NCBI GenBank assembly: GCA_900764105.1
Contig: CAAFMS010000005.1
Location: 1 to 64,000, forward strand
Source: Clostridia bacterium
Lineage (GTDB): Bacteria > Bacillota > Clostridia > Christensenellales > Borkfalkiaceae
DNA: 64,000 bases
Direction of reading: 5' to 3'
Program-made: the position numbers and the translations under genes
In this document: positions 40,203 through 49,747 of the stretch, in pieces
Position numbering within the stretch: position 1 is the stretch's first letter
How the letters are laid out: each line of letters starts with the position of its first letter
The notes under the pieces: model-generated
Seen by the model: the letters and a program-made list of their open reading frames with translations, nothing else
Database searches by the model: none
Told to the model about the DNA's origin: nothing

Positions 40203-41573
40203 TTACCTGTTCAGATATTTATCGATATAAACTTCCTTGATACGTTTGAGTTCGCTTCTCGGCAGAATTTTCAGAAGTTTCCAGCCTATGTCGAGCGTTT
40301 CTTCTATCGACCTGTTCGTGTCGAATCCTTGCGAAACGTATTGTTTCTCGAACTCTTCCGCGAACTTCGCGTAGAGTTTGTCCGTCGCCGTAAGCGCGCT
40401 GTCGCCGAGTATCGCCGAGAGTTCTTTGCACTCCTTTCCTTTCGCGTAAGCGGAGAAAAGTTGGTTCATCGTATCGGCGTGATCCTCTCTCGTTTTGCCG
40501 TCGCCTATACCCTTGTCTTTAAGCCTCGAAAGAGACGGAAGTACGTCTATAGGCGGATTAACGCCCTTTTTGAAGAGTTCTCTCGACAGTATGATCTGTC
40601 CTTCCGTAATGTATCCCGTAAGGTCGGGAATAGGGTGCGTCTTGTCGTCCTCGGGCATCGTGAGAATAGGGATCTGAGTTATGGACCCTTCTTTTCCTCT
40701 TATTCTGCCCGCCCTCTCGTAGAGGGTCGCAAGGTCGGTGTAAAGATAACCGGGATAACCTCTTCTGCCCGGAACTTCTTTTTTCGCCGCAGAGACTTCT
40801 CGTAAAGCCTCGGCGTAGTTGGTTATATCCGTCATAATTACGAGAACGTGCATTCCCTTATCGAACGCGAGATACTCGGCGCAGGTAAGAGCCATTTTCG
40901 GAGTCGCAAGTCTTTCGATGGCGGGGTCGTTCGCGAGGTTGGTGAAAAGCACGGTACGTTCTATCGCGCCAGTCTTTTTAAAGTCGTTTACGAAATATTC
41001 CGCCTCTTCGTAAGTGATACCTATCGCGGCGAAAACGACGGCGAATTTATCGTCGGCGTTTAAAACTCTCGCCTGTCTCGCTATCTGAGCGGCGAGTTCG
41101 GCGTGCGGAAGTCCGCTCATCGAAAATACGGGGAGTTTCTGACCTCTTACCAAGGTGTTAAGTCCGTCGATTGCGGAAATACCCGTCTGAATAAACTCGT
41201 TGGGGTAATTTCTTGCGGCGGGATTTATAGGTTCGCCGTTTACGTCTCTCGTTTTTTCGGGTATTATCGGCGCGCCGCCGTCACGGGGATTGCCCATTCC
41301 GTCGAATACTCTGCCGAGCATATCCTCAGAGAGGTTCAAAGACAAACTTCTGCCTAAAAATCTTGCTTTCGAGGTGGATATTTTAAGACCCTGCGTATTC
41401 TCGAAAAGTTGAACGACCGCCTTGTCGTCCTTAACCTCCAAGACTTTTCCTCTTCTTATTTCGCCGTTTTCCTGCGTTACTTCCACAAGTTCGTCGTATT
41501 TTACCCCTTCTACGCCCTCTACGAGCATAAGCGGTCCGACTACTTCCTTTATGGTTTTATATTCCTTATACAT
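40203..41573 (-). CDS. atpB: V/A-type ATPase subunit B
   Basis: A 456-residue non-catalytic nucleotide-binding subunit. It has the B-subunit P-loop remnant FSMSGLPHAELAAQIARQA, DGLNTLVRGQKLP, and YPGYLYTDLATLYERAGR. Three copies alternate with subunit A in the head. The start overlaps subunit A's end by eight bases. Confidence 0.97.
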   Translation of the reverse strand: MYKEYKTIKEVVGPLMLVEGVEGVKYDELVEVTQENGEIRRGKVLEVKDDKAVVQLFENTQGLKISTSKARFLGRSLSLNLSEDMLGRVFDGMGNPRDGGAPIIPEKTRDVNGEPINPAARNYPNEFIQTGISAIDGLNTLVRGQKLPVFSMSGLPHAELAAQIARQARVLNADDKFAVVFAAIGITYEEAEYFVNDFKKTGAIERTVLFTNLANDPAIERLATPKMALTCAEYLAFDKGMHVLVIMTDITNYAEALREVSAAKKEVPGRRGYPGYLYTDLATLYERAGRIRGKEGSITQIPILTMPEDDKTHPIPDLTGYITEGQIILSRELFKKGVNPPIDVLPSLSRLKDKGIGDGKTREDHADTMNQLFSAYAKGKECKELSAILGDSALTATDKLYAKFAEEFEKQYVSQGFDTNRSIEETLDIGWKLLKILPRSELKRIKEVYIDKYLNR

Positions 41574-43323
41574 CGCTGTCTCCCTTCTCGCAAAGCGCGT
41601 TCATCTCGCTTTCGAGTTCGGCTTCTATCTCGTCGAACTGCGCTATCGAACTTTCTTCTATATATTTCGCTCTGCCGATTTTCTCTTTCGCTTCGATTGC
41701 GGTTATCTCGTCGATATCGGCGTATTTTGCAACCGCTTCGTTGCCGAGTTCGTAAAATTTCTTTATGAGTTTAAGCATCTTATACTGCTTGTTGAGCGAG
41801 GTATAGGTGTCCGTTTCGTGGAATGCGTTCTGATGCAGGTAATCTTCTCTTATCATCTTCGCCGTTTCCAAGGTCATTCTGTCCTTATACGACAAAGTGT
41901 CCATACCGACGAGCCTTACTATCTCGTCGAGACTCGCTTCTTCCTGCAATACGTTCATAACGAACGCGCGAAGTTCCATAAAGTCGTCGCCGACGTTCTT
42001 TTTATACCATTCCGACATTCTGTCGGCGTAAAGCGAATAACTTATGAGCCAGTCGATAGCGGGGAAATGCCTTTTGTAAGCAAGCGATGCCGACAAGCCC
42101 CAGAATACTTTCACTATTCTCAAAGTCGCCTGCGAAACGGGTTCGGAAAGGTCTCCGCCCGGAGGGGAAACCGCGCCTATCGCCGAAACAGAGCCGACTT
42201 TGTCCTCTTTTCCGAGAACCTTTACTATACCCGCTCTCTCGTAGAACTCCGCAAGCCTCGAAGCAAGGTAAGCGGGATAACCCTCGTCGCCCGGCATCTC
42301 TTCGAGTCTGCCGCTCATTTCTCTGAGAGCCTCCGCCCATCTCGAAGTAGAGTCTGCCATTATCGCCACGTTATAGCCCATGTCTCTGAAATACTCGGCT
42401 ATCGTTATACCCGTGTAAATACTCGCCTCTCTCGCCGCAACGGGCATATCCGAAGTGTTGGCGATTAAAACCGTCCTCTTCATAAGAGGCTCGCCCGTTT
42501 TCGGGTCTTTCAGTTCGGGAAACTCGTTTAAAACGTCCGTCATTTCGTTTCCGCGTTCGCCGCAGCCGACGTATACTATTATCTCGGCGTCCGCCCACTT
42601 CGCGAGTTGGTGCTGAACGACCGTCTTTCCGCTTCCGAACGGTCCGGGAACCGCCGCGACGCCGCCTTTCGCTATCGGGAAAAGGGTGTCGATAACTCTT
42701 TGACCCGTTACCATCGGCATATCGGGGGTCTGTTTTTCTTTATACGGTCTCGCTTTTCTGACGGGCCAGCGCGTAAGCATACAAATTTCGGAGTCGCCCA
42801 CCTTCGCTATCGTTTCGGTTATGGTAAATTCGCCGCTCTTTATATCGGTTATTCTGCCGCTCACTCCGTACGGTACGAGTATTCTGTGTTCGACTATGCT
42901 CGTCTCGTTGACTACGCCTAAAACGTCGCCTGCGACGACTTCGTCGCCGACCTTTTTCTTCGGAATGAATTTCCACTTTTTCTCTCTGTCGAGATTGTTG
43001 ATTTTCAGTCCCCTCGTAATTCTGTCGCCGTAATGCTCGACGATTTTTTCGAGCGGTCTCTGAATACCGTCGAATATTCCCTCGATAAGCCCCGGAGCGA
43101 GTTCGACCGACAGCGGATAACCCGTCGAAACGACCTTGTCGCCGACCCCGAGACCCGACGTTTCTTCGTATACCTGAATGGACGCCCTGTCGCCGCGAAG
43201 TTCGATAACCTCGCCTATAAGTTCATTATCGCCTACTTTTACTACGTCGAACATCTTTACGTCCGCCATATTTTCGGCGACTATCAAAGGTCCCGAAACC
43301 TTTACGATTCTTCCTTCCTGCAT
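41566..43323 (-). CDS. atpA: V/A-type ATPase catalytic subunit A
   Basis: A 585-residue catalytic subunit with intact Walker A GPFGSGKTVVQHQL, the non-homologous insertion before it, the catalytic region with GERGNEMTDVL (the catalytic Glu) and SRWAEALREMSGRLEEMPGDEGYP. It hydrolyses or makes ATP coupled to ion flow. The neighbouring genes supply the whole complex, so the operon is complete. Confidence 0.98.
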   Translation of the reverse strand: MQEGRIVKVSGPLIVAENMADVKMFDVVKVGDNELIGEVIELRGDRASIQVYEETSGLGVGDKVVSTGYPLSVELAPGLIEGIFDGIQRPLEKIVEHYGDRITRGLKINNLDREKKWKFIPKKKVGDEVVAGDVLGVVNETSIVEHRILVPYGVSGRITDIKSGEFTITETIAKVGDSEICMLTRWPVRKARPYKEKQTPDMPMVTGQRVIDTLFPIAKGGVAAVPGPFGSGKTVVQHQLAKWADAEIIVYVGCGERGNEMTDVLNEFPELKDPKTGEPLMKRTVLIANTSDMPVAAREASIYTGITIAEYFRDMGYNVAIMADSTSRWAEALREMSGRLEEMPGDEGYPAYLASRLAEFYERAGIVKVLGKEDKVGSVSAIGAVSPPGGDLSEPVSQATLRIVKVFWGLSASLAYKRHFPAIDWLISYSLYADRMSEWYKKNVGDDFMELRAFVMNVLQEEASLDEIVRLVGMDTLSYKDRMTLETAKMIREDYLHQNAFHETDTYTSLNKQYKMLKLIKKFYELGNEAVAKYADIDEITAIEAKEKIGRAKYIEESSIAQFDEIEAELESEMNALCEKGDSDV

Positions 43324-43373
43324 TCCTCTTTCCTCAATTATAACTATCGGTTAGTCGCTGACTTTTATCCTCG

Positions 43374-43691
43374 TCAACGATTAAACAGCACGTCCACGCC
43401 GAGAGCGCGTTCCGCTTGTTCTTTCATCTTTTCGATTGCGTAACCCGACGCTCCGTTTTCGCCCGGAACGGGAACGATTACGGGGTACGGATTTTCTACC
43501 GTCCTTTGAATTATATCGTCGAGCGACCTCGCCAAATCGTCGGTGACGAATATCACCTTATAGGTCTGAGCGAGTTTTTTCAAAAGTTCCCTCGCCTTTT
43601 TCTCGTCGTCCGCAAAATACGCGTCTACGCCGCCCGCTTTGAATGCGACCACGCATTCTCCGTTGCCGATTATCGCAAGATTACCCGTCAT
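43374..43691 (-). CDS. atpF: V/A-type ATPase subunit F
   Basis: A 105-residue Rossmann-like small subunit that joins the central stalk to the head. It begins NLAIIGNGECVVAFKAGGVD, then IFVTDDLARSLDDIIQ and YPVIVPVPGENGASG, typical of the F family. It overlaps subunit C by 11 bases. Confidence 0.92.
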   Translation of the reverse strand: MTGNLAIIGNGECVVAFKAGGVDAYFADDEKKARELLKKLAQTYKVIFVTDDLARSLDDIIQRTVENPYPVIVPVPGENGASGYAIEKMKEQAERALGVDVLFNR

Positions 43692-44643
43692 AAGCCGTCC
43701 TTAATCTCCTTCTGATGAGTTCGGGCGATAGATTCGCCTTTTTGCATTTAAGTATCAACTTTACATTGCCGATTTCCGCCTTTTTATAAAGGTAATACAA
43801 CGTGAAAGGCGTCGCGCCCTCCGTTTCGTATTTGACCTTTTTCATTTCGTAAAGAGCATAGCCGTCCGCGTAAGCCTCGAACGACGACAAGGGTTTTCCC
43901 TCGGCTTTTTCGCCCGTAGCGGTTTTTATTATATCCGAAAAATCGGTAAAAGCAAACTTTTTGAGTATCGCTTCCGTCTCCGCTTCGGCAATGAACGTCA
44001 TATCGCTCTCGGAAAGTTCTCCGCCCGAAATAAATTGTTTTTTCGTCTCTTCGACGCTTCCCGAACGAAGAGCCGCGGACAGGTTTTTACAGTCGATTTC
44101 TCTTTTTAAAAAATCTCTTAAAGTTTTGTTCTTCACGACTTTCAGAACGTCTGAGTAGTACGCCCTTAAAAACTCCGTGGAAATTTCGACGCCCGTAGCG
44201 GTTCCGCTTTCAAACGATTTTTCGCATTTTTCGTAAGCCGCAAGCAGTTCCTTTGGCAACTCTTTGTCTTTTTTGTCGATTTTATCAGCGATATTTTCTA
44301 TAAGCCCCGTTCTCTTCTCTTCATAGCCGTAGCCTCTGATATATTTCGAACGAAGATACTTTTCGGCGTTGAAATAGTCGATTTTTTTAAGGCAATAAGC
44401 CGAATACTCTTTCGAGGGCGAAAATTCCCGAACGAAATCGTCGAGAGCCGCCGTTTCGGCTTCCGCTAAGATATCGACGTTGTCGGTCTGAACGTTTCTG
44501 CCGAAGCCCTGTTCTTTCACCGATTTCAAAGCCGAATTATACGACGGCTCGTCGATAATCCTCGACAGCGCCGCTCGGTTTAACAATTCTTTTTCAAGCG
44601 ACTTTATTACGCCGTTTGAAAAAGTCATATCTTTAATCGCCAT
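43681..44643 (-). CDS. atpC: V/A-type ATPase subunit C (d-like, rotor cap)
   Basis: A 320-residue all-helical cap that links the central stalk to the c-ring. The start at 44643 is chosen: MAIKDMTFSNG opens the protein right after subunit E ends, whereas the upstream in-frame start lies inside subunit E. Motifs are diffuse but the internal threefold pattern of helices and the place in the operon support the assignment; the C-terminal AEIGNVKLILKCKKANLSPE (KLI...G-like) is the family's conserved end. Confidence 0.88.
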   Translation of the reverse strand: MAIKDMTFSNGVIKSLEKELLNRAALSRIIDEPSYNSALKSVKEQGFGRNVQTDNVDILAEAETAALDDFVREFSPSKEYSAYCLKKIDYFNAEKYLRSKYIRGYGYEEKRTGLIENIADKIDKKDKELPKELLAAYEKCEKSFESGTATGVEISTEFLRAYYSDVLKVVKNKTLRDFLKREIDCKNLSAALRSGSVEETKKQFISGGELSESDMTFIAEAETEAILKKFAFTDFSDIIKTATGEKAEGKPLSSFEAYADGYALYEMKKVKYETEGATPFTLYYLYKKAEIGNVKLILKCKKANLSPELIRRRLRTAYDG

Positions 44644-44644
44644 A

Positions 44645-45211
44645 TCAATCGAATAACTTTGCCGAAATTTCCGTTTCGGTCTTTTCTCTCGCGGATTGTA
44701 TAATCGAATCGAACGACAAATCCCGATCATAGGTCTTGCCTTTCAGAAGTAATCCGCCGCCCGTAAAGTCGCCCGATTTCACGGGAACGCCCTTAACTTC
44801 GAGCAATTTCTCCAAGTCCTCGGCGGTAAAAGCGGCGTCCTTCGCAACGAGAATTTCGTCGCCTTCCGCGTAATACTTCTCCGCAAGCGACGCGAAAAAC
44901 TTTACCTGTTCGCCTTTTTCGAGCGAAGAGAGTTTAGACTTAGTCCGCTCGTAAACTTCGTCCACAAGCGCAACCTTAGCCGAAAGCATAATCTTTTTGC
45001 TTTCCATTCTCTCCTGAGCCGCGTTTTTTCTCTCTATGTCAAGGCTTTCTTTTCTCGCGAGTTCTTCCTGACTTAGTATATAAGTCTGTATCTCGAACTG
45101 CGTTTCCTTCGCCTTTTTATCCGCGTATTCCTTCGCGAGCCTTACCGTTTCTTCAGCGTAACTCTGAGCGTCAGAAACTATCGCCTGCGAAAGCGTGTTT
45201 TTTTCTTCCAT
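44645..45211 (-). CDS. atpE: V/A-type ATPase subunit E (peripheral stalk)
   Basis: A 188-residue long-helix peripheral stalk subunit. The first ~75 residues are a coiled-coil helix rich in Lys, Glu and Ala, and the C-terminal half is globular (LVAKDAAFTAEDLEKLLE, then GGLLLKGKTYDRDLSFDS). It pairs with the G/H-type subunit as stator. It ends one base before subunit C begins. Confidence 0.9.
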   Translation of the reverse strand: MEEKNTLSQAIVSDAQSYAEETVRLAKEYADKKAKETQFEIQTYILSQEELARKESLDIERKNAAQERMESKKIMLSAKVALVDEVYERTKSKLSSLEKGEQVKFFASLAEKYYAEGDEILVAKDAAFTAEDLEKLLEVKGVPVKSGDFTGGGLLLKGKTYDRDLSFDSIIQSAREKTETEISAKLFD

Positions 45212-45239
45212 AATATAATATACTCTCTGTTTTCGCTTA

Positions 45240-45662
45240 TTACGCGACGGGTATCATTATTCCGAGAACGAGCGCGAGTATCGCGTAGAACTCTATCATT
45301 GCGGGGAAAAGAACGTATTTACCCGAACCTGCCGCGTTTTTGCCTATCGCGTAGATACACGAAGCGGCGGTAATGCCCTGCAATATCGCCGAAGCCATAC
45401 CGGTAATTCCGAGACCTATCATCGCTCCGAACGTAGCCCAGCCCGCTCCTATAGAACCGATTTTCATTACGGCGAGAACGAAGCCGTAAATACCCTGCGT
45501 TGCGGGAAGAAGAGCGAGAACGATTATCTTCGAGAACTTCTTGTTATCCTCCGCAAGTACGCCCGCGGCAGCCGAACCCGTCTTGTAAAGACCGATGGCA
45601 GATCCGCATCCGCAGAGAATCATACAGAGCGAAAGCCCTAAAATGCCGATTACTTTTTCCAT
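45240..45662 (-). CDS. atpK: V/A-type ATPase proteolipid subunit K (c-ring)
   Basis: A 140-residue proteolipid made of two fused hairpins (four helices). The second hairpin carries the ion-binding carboxylate, Glu124 in AMIEFYAILALV; the first has Gln56 in LLPATQGIYGF instead. Leu52, Thr55, Gln56, Tyr59, Gln95 and Glu124 match the Na+-coordinating set of the Enterococcus hirae NtpK rotor (L61, T64, Q65, Y68, Q110, E139 by family knowledge). So a Na+-translocating ring is predicted; this remains an inference. Confidence 0.93.
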   Translation of the reverse strand: MEKVIGILGLSLCMILCGCGSAIGLYKTGSAAAGVLAEDNKKFSKIIVLALLPATQGIYGFVLAVMKIGSIGAGWATFGAMIGLGITGMASAILQGITAASCIYAIGKNAAGSGKYVLFPAMIEFYAILALVLGIMIPVA

Positions 45663-45740
45663 TTTTAATTTCCTCCGAAATTTGTTTTTTATTTTATTTC
45701 TAAGCCGATAATCGACTTATAGACCGTTTTTTTACGTTTA

Positions 45741-47744
45741 TTAAGTCTTTATATAAACGTGTTCGCCGCTTCTTCCCAAGGGGGTAAACAATTCGCCCTC
45801 GCCCTCGTAGAACCTGCCGAAGAACTCGACGTACTGAAGCCTCGAATCGTGTATGAACGCCCCTAAAAGGCTCATCGCGAGGTTAAACAGGTTGCCCGCG
45901 ATTATTACGATTACGCCGAAGATTATCCCTACGATCCCATTCGGGAACAGAAGGTCAATCGCTAAGTTATTCGTGAATATCGAGGCGATTTGCGCGCCAG
46001 AAAGCATAAGTCCGTAAAGTCTCGCGTACGAGAGTATGTCCGAAACGTAGTTGATAAGTCCGTATACGGACGAGAAAGGTTTGGTAAATTTTGCGAGAAC
46101 GCCCTTTTCGCTTATACCCGCCGTAAGCACGCCGAGTACGATAAAGCCTATCGCTATATAACTGCCGTATTTTGTCAGAAATTCTTTATTCGACGCCATA
46201 CCGAACACGGCGACTACGAACGCGAGAAGCCCTACCGCCCACACAAGACCCGAGAATATACCCTCGAGATACTGCTTTCTGCCGAAGCACTGAACGGCTT
46301 TCATTATAAGACTGACCGCTATCTGAATCGTTCCGAGACCTAAACACCACATCAGGATTTTCGGCACGGACACGCCCATTATACTCGTTGGCGAAGAAAT
46401 CGCGTCGAGATGTTCGGCGTAAAAGTTGTTGTACGCCGACCCTTCGCCGAACACCGTACGAAGTATCGGATATCCGAACCAACTGTCGAATAACGCTCCG
46501 AACAAAAGGGCGAAGAATCCGCCGTAAGCGAACACCTTAGCCATACGCTTTAAAGACGTTCCGTCTCTTTGTTTGGAAGCGATTAAAAAGCCGCCGAGTA
46601 TCATTAAAATCCCGTACCCGAAGTCCGCCATTATAAGCCCCATAAACAGCGAGAAGAAAAAGGACATCACCGCGTTCGGGTCGAGCGCGCCGTAGGCAGG
46701 CACCGAATACATATTCGTGACCGCCTCGAAATTGCTCACCGCCCCGCCGTTTTTCATAAGCGTGGGAGCGAACTCGTCCCGAGGTATCGTATCGAACCCG
46801 ATTTCGCACGCCCTTACGACGTTCGTCACCGCTTCGCGAACTTTTCCTTCGCTTTCCGTCGGAACGTACGCTTCCATTATAAAGGTTGAATTTGTCTTTA
46901 AAAGCGTTCCGTCCGCCTGCGACTTTTCATTTAAATATGCGAGATAATCGACATATACCTTGACTTCTTTGGAGCGTTGACACTTTTCCGCCGCCGATAT
47001 GGCAACGTTTTTGAGTTCCCCGTCAATCTCCCCGATTTTTAAGTCAAGCCCGTTTATAACTTCTTTCGCAGTCTCGTCTCCATCGAACGGACATTTCGTA
47101 AACCCGTTTTCGGCAAGTATTTTCTCGGTTTCCTCCGCAACCCCTTTATAGGCGACTACGGCGTATATCTCGCCCGCGCCCGAATCGGCTTCCGCAGAAT
47201 ATTCCACAGTCCCGAGTTCGTCGAGACTTTTCTTTAAATTGTCGATTTTGTCCGACGGAATAATTCCGAGAAAAACCGACGTCTTTTTAGTCGATTTGTA
47301 AACCGAAAACTTCACGTTAAGCCCTTCGTACGGCTCGTAAGACTTACGCCTTTCGACCGTTTTCGCGCGCTCGGCTTTCAGTTCCGCTTTTTTTTCGGAC
47401 AGTTTTTCGACTTCGCCCAAAAACTCCTCGGTTTTATCGGCGTTTCTGCCCGCGGCAAAAAACTCGTCGAGCGTAACCTCGAATCCGTCTTTCGCTATCC
47501 CCTCGCCTCTCTCGGTCTTGTCGAGCGATTCCGTTTCGTCGGCGAGAAATTCGAGGCACTTGTTCGCCCGTTCGATTTTCTCGGTAAAATTCGGGGATAA
47601 ATCCGCAGGGTACGGCGTGGCGTACTCCTTTTCTGTCTGCGTTTTTATCTGCGCCGCGCCCGTTTTCTGCAACGCGTCGTACACTTTCTCCTTGTCGGAA
47701 AGCAGCGCGACGAGCGTCATTCGGGACATCTCAGCAATCGCCAT
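45741..47744 (-). CDS. atpI: V/A-type ATPase subunit I (a-like, membrane stator)
   Basis: A 667-residue protein. The N-terminal ~330 residues are soluble and coiled-coil-rich and connect to the stalks; the C-terminal half has about seven to eight membrane helices, including ADFGYGILMILGG and LSYARLYGLMLSGAQIAS, whose Arg is the ion-path arginine. It provides the half-channels for the c-ring. It overlaps the G/H subunit gene by 14 bases. Confidence 0.94.
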   Translation of the reverse strand: MAIAEMSRMTLVALLSDKEKVYDALQKTGAAQIKTQTEKEYATPYPADLSPNFTEKIERANKCLEFLADETESLDKTERGEGIAKDGFEVTLDEFFAAGRNADKTEEFLGEVEKLSEKKAELKAERAKTVERRKSYEPYEGLNVKFSVYKSTKKTSVFLGIIPSDKIDNLKKSLDELGTVEYSAEADSGAGEIYAVVAYKGVAEETEKILAENGFTKCPFDGDETAKEVINGLDLKIGEIDGELKNVAISAAEKCQRSKEVKVYVDYLAYLNEKSQADGTLLKTNSTFIMEAYVPTESEGKVREAVTNVVRACEIGFDTIPRDEFAPTLMKNGGAVSNFEAVTNMYSVPAYGALDPNAVMSFFFSLFMGLIMADFGYGILMILGGFLIASKQRDGTSLKRMAKVFAYGGFFALLFGALFDSWFGYPILRTVFGEGSAYNNFYAEHLDAISSPTSIMGVSVPKILMWCLGLGTIQIAVSLIMKAVQCFGRKQYLEGIFSGLVWAVGLLAFVVAVFGMASNKEFLTKYGSYIAIGFIVLGVLTAGISEKGVLAKFTKPFSSVYGLINYVSDILSYARLYGLMLSGAQIASIFTNNLAIDLLFPNGIVGIIFGVIVIIAGNLFNLAMSLLGAFIHDSRLQYVEFFGRFYEGEGELFTPLGRSGEHVYIKT

Positions 47745-48051
47745 TTTTTATCCTCCCGAAAAGACCTTCCGAAAGTTCTTCGACCTTGCCGCTTTTCTCT
47801 GTCTTATACTTTTCCGCTTCCGCTTCAGCGGTTTCGAGCGTCTTTCCGAAATGCTGCGAGCATGCGTTTTTAGCCGACAAAACCTTGTCGGCTTTTTTAA
47901 CTCTCGCGTTCAGAAAGGCGATTTCCTTTTCCTCTTTCGCCTTTTTGTCGGCGTTCGCCCTTATTTCTCTCGCGACCGCTTCGCTTTCCGATTTGATGTT
48001 CTCGGCGTTTTTTTCGGCTTCCGCTACTTTTTTGAGTATTTCTTCTATCAT
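47731..48051 (-). CDS. V/A-type ATPase subunit G/H (peripheral stalk)
   Basis: A 106-residue coiled-coil protein rich in Lys, Glu and Ala, the right size for the H (G) stator partner of subunit E. Its first 45 residues (MIEEILKKVAEAEKNAENIKSE in parts) have the family's right-handed coiled-coil look. It is the first gene of the operon, after an attenuator-like hairpin and a GGAG ribosome-binding site. Identity rests mainly on length, composition and position. Confidence 0.8.
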   Translation of the reverse strand: MIEEILKKVAEAEKNAENIKSESEAVAREIRANADKKAKEEKEIAFLNARVKKADKVLSAKNACSQHFGKTLETAEAEAEKYKTEKSGKVEELSEGLFGRIKNGDC

Positions 48052-48084
48052 AACGACTCCAAAATAACCTTTTTTTCCGCTTTT

Positions 48085-48124
48085 TTGAAAAAAAGCCCGT
48101 CACAAAATTAAAATTGCGACAGAC
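48085..48124 (-). terminator. Attenuator-like hairpin in V-ATPase leader
   Basis: On the minus strand GUCUGUCGCAA pairs with UUGUGACGGGC (11 bp, several G-U pairs that exist only in this strand's RNA), followed by UUUUUUU. It lies between the promoter and the first gene, 33-75 bases before the start codon. No competing structure was identified. Confidence 0.65.
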
Positions 48125-48147
48125 TCCACCCTTGAAATTTCGGCTTA

Positions 48148-48176
48148 ATTTTACAACTTTTCGTGTTTTCTGTCAA
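48148..48176 (-). promoter_or_regulatory. Promoter of the V-ATPase operon
   Basis: On the minus strand: TTGACA (48171-48176), 17 bp, TAAAAT (48148-48153). It precedes the attenuator-like hairpin. Confidence 0.75.
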
Positions 48177-48233
48177 TTCTTTTTTGTGAAATATCGGAAA
48201 TATTATTCATTTTTAAATATTACCGCGAAAGTA

Positions 48234-48262
48234 TTTACAAATCGCAAATAATATGCTATAAT
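48234..48262 (+). promoter_or_regulatory. Promoter of DUF21/CBS gene
   Basis: TTTACA (48234-48239), 17 bp, TATAAT (48257-48262), divergent from the V-ATPase promoter. Confidence 0.75.
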
Positions 48263-48299
48263 AGTAACTATAATATTATTAAGGAGTATTTATTTCTTT

Positions 48300-49607
48300 A
48301 TGGATTCAGACGGAAAACCCCCTCCCGGCAGTCAGAACGTAACGATTTACGTTATTATTCTGATTGCCTTGCTTATTTTGTCGGCATTTTTCTCGGCAAC
48401 CGAAACTGCGTTCACTTCGCTCAACAGAGCAAGGCTTAAAGTCTATGCGGACGACGGCAACAAATCGGCTAAAAAAGCCCTTAAATACACGGAAAATTAC
48501 GACAAACTACTCTACACGATTTTAATCGGAAACAACATCGTAAATCTCACCTTGGCTACGATTTCCACGTTGCTGTTCTCCGAAATCATAAAATCTTCCG
48601 CCAGCCTCGCGGCGACGCTTTCGACGATTATTTCTACGATTACGGTACTTATTTTCGGCGAAATAACGCCCAAGACGCTCGCGAAGGAATCTCCCGAAAA
48701 GGTTGCGATGTTCGTCTGCCCCATCGTTGACTTCTTCACGATAATTCTCTACCCGTTAAACCTCATATTTACGGGTTGGAAGGCTCTTATGAAGAAAGTT
48801 TTTAAGTTTAAAGGGGACGACGTCATCACCGAAGAGGAACTTCTCACATACATAGAAGAAGCGAAAGAGGACGGCACGCTCGACAACAACGAAAAAGAAC
48901 TTTTATCGAGTGCGATCGAGTTCAACGACGCCGAAGTCGGCGATATTCTCGTCCCGAGGGTAAACATTATCGCCGTGGAAGAAAACACGCCGATGGACGA
49001 GATCAGAGAGAAATTTTCGGAACACGGCTTTTCGAGAATGCCCGTATACAGAAATTCTATCGACAGCATTATCGGTATGATTCACGAAAAGGACTTCTAC
49101 GCCGCTTTTATGAATAAAGCCGAGAACGTAAAAGGAATCATAACCTCGATGGCTCTCGCTACCGAACATATGAAAATTTCCGTTCTGCTCCGCAGTATGC
49201 AAAAGCAGAAAGTTCACATGGCGACGGTCGTAGACGAATACGGCGGTACCCTCGGTATTGTCACCTTGGAGGACATTTTAGAAGAACTCGTCGGCGAAAT
49301 ATGGGACGAACACGACGAAGTGGTAAACTATTTTACCAAACTCGACGAAAACACCTATCTCGTGGACGGCAACGCCGAACTTGCCGAGTTTTGCGAACTC
49401 TTCTCTCAGGAAGAGGACGAAGAGAGCGATTCGAATACGGTCAGCGGTTGGATAATCGAAAAATGCGGGGATATTCCCCCTATCGGTTTTTCGTTCGACT
49501 ATAATAACCTCACGATCTCGGTAACCAAACGTAACCTTAAAAAGGTACTCGAAATCAAAGTCGTTATAAACGCGGTCGAGGACGAAGAAACGAAAGAAGA
49601 AGAATAA
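48300..49607 (+). CDS. DUF21/CBS-domain membrane protein (CorC/CNNM-like)
   Basis: A 435-residue protein, often annotated as hemolysin, and related to CNNM/CorC proteins implicated in Mg2+ or divalent-cation efflux. The N-terminal ~185 residues form a DUF21 membrane domain (LSAFFSATETAFTSLN is diagnostic, then GNNIVNL and FGEITPKTLA). Two CBS motifs follow at roughly 205-325 (DILVPRVNI, and GTLGIVTLEDILEELVGEI), then a C-terminal CorC_HlyC domain (YLVDGNAELAEFCELF). It is monocistronic with an AAGGAG some distance ahead of the start. Confidence 0.93.
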   Translation: MDSDGKPPPGSQNVTIYVIILIALLILSAFFSATETAFTSLNRARLKVYADDGNKSAKKALKYTENYDKLLYTILIGNNIVNLTLATISTLLFSEIIKSSASLAATLSTIISTITVLIFGEITPKTLAKESPEKVAMFVCPIVDFFTIILYPLNLIFTGWKALMKKVFKFKGDDVITEEELLTYIEEAKEDGTLDNNEKELLSSAIEFNDAEVGDILVPRVNIIAVEENTPMDEIREKFSEHGFSRMPVYRNSIDSIIGMIHEKDFYAAFMNKAENVKGIITSMALATEHMKISVLLRSMQKQKVHMATVVDEYGGTLGIVTLEDILEELVGEIWDEHDEVVNYFTKLDENTYLVDGNAELAEFCELFSQEEDEESDSNTVSGWIIEKCGDIPPIGFSFDYNNLTISVTKRNLKKVLEIKVVINAVEDEETKEEE

Positions 49608-49747
49608 TTAAAAATTCAAAGGCGATCGGGGACGCGAAGTTGCCGTAGATTGAGTTTATCTCTCTAAGCAAGAACGTTTCCCCGATTTATTTTATAGATA
49701 TTTCGTCTGCATATCGTCGCAGACGATACAATTCAGAGGTATACAGT

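Noticed and set aside
41422..42468. Long plus-strand frame of 348 codons within V-ATPase A and B genes
   Set aside because: Antisense shadow of two certain genes; no start site or family features.
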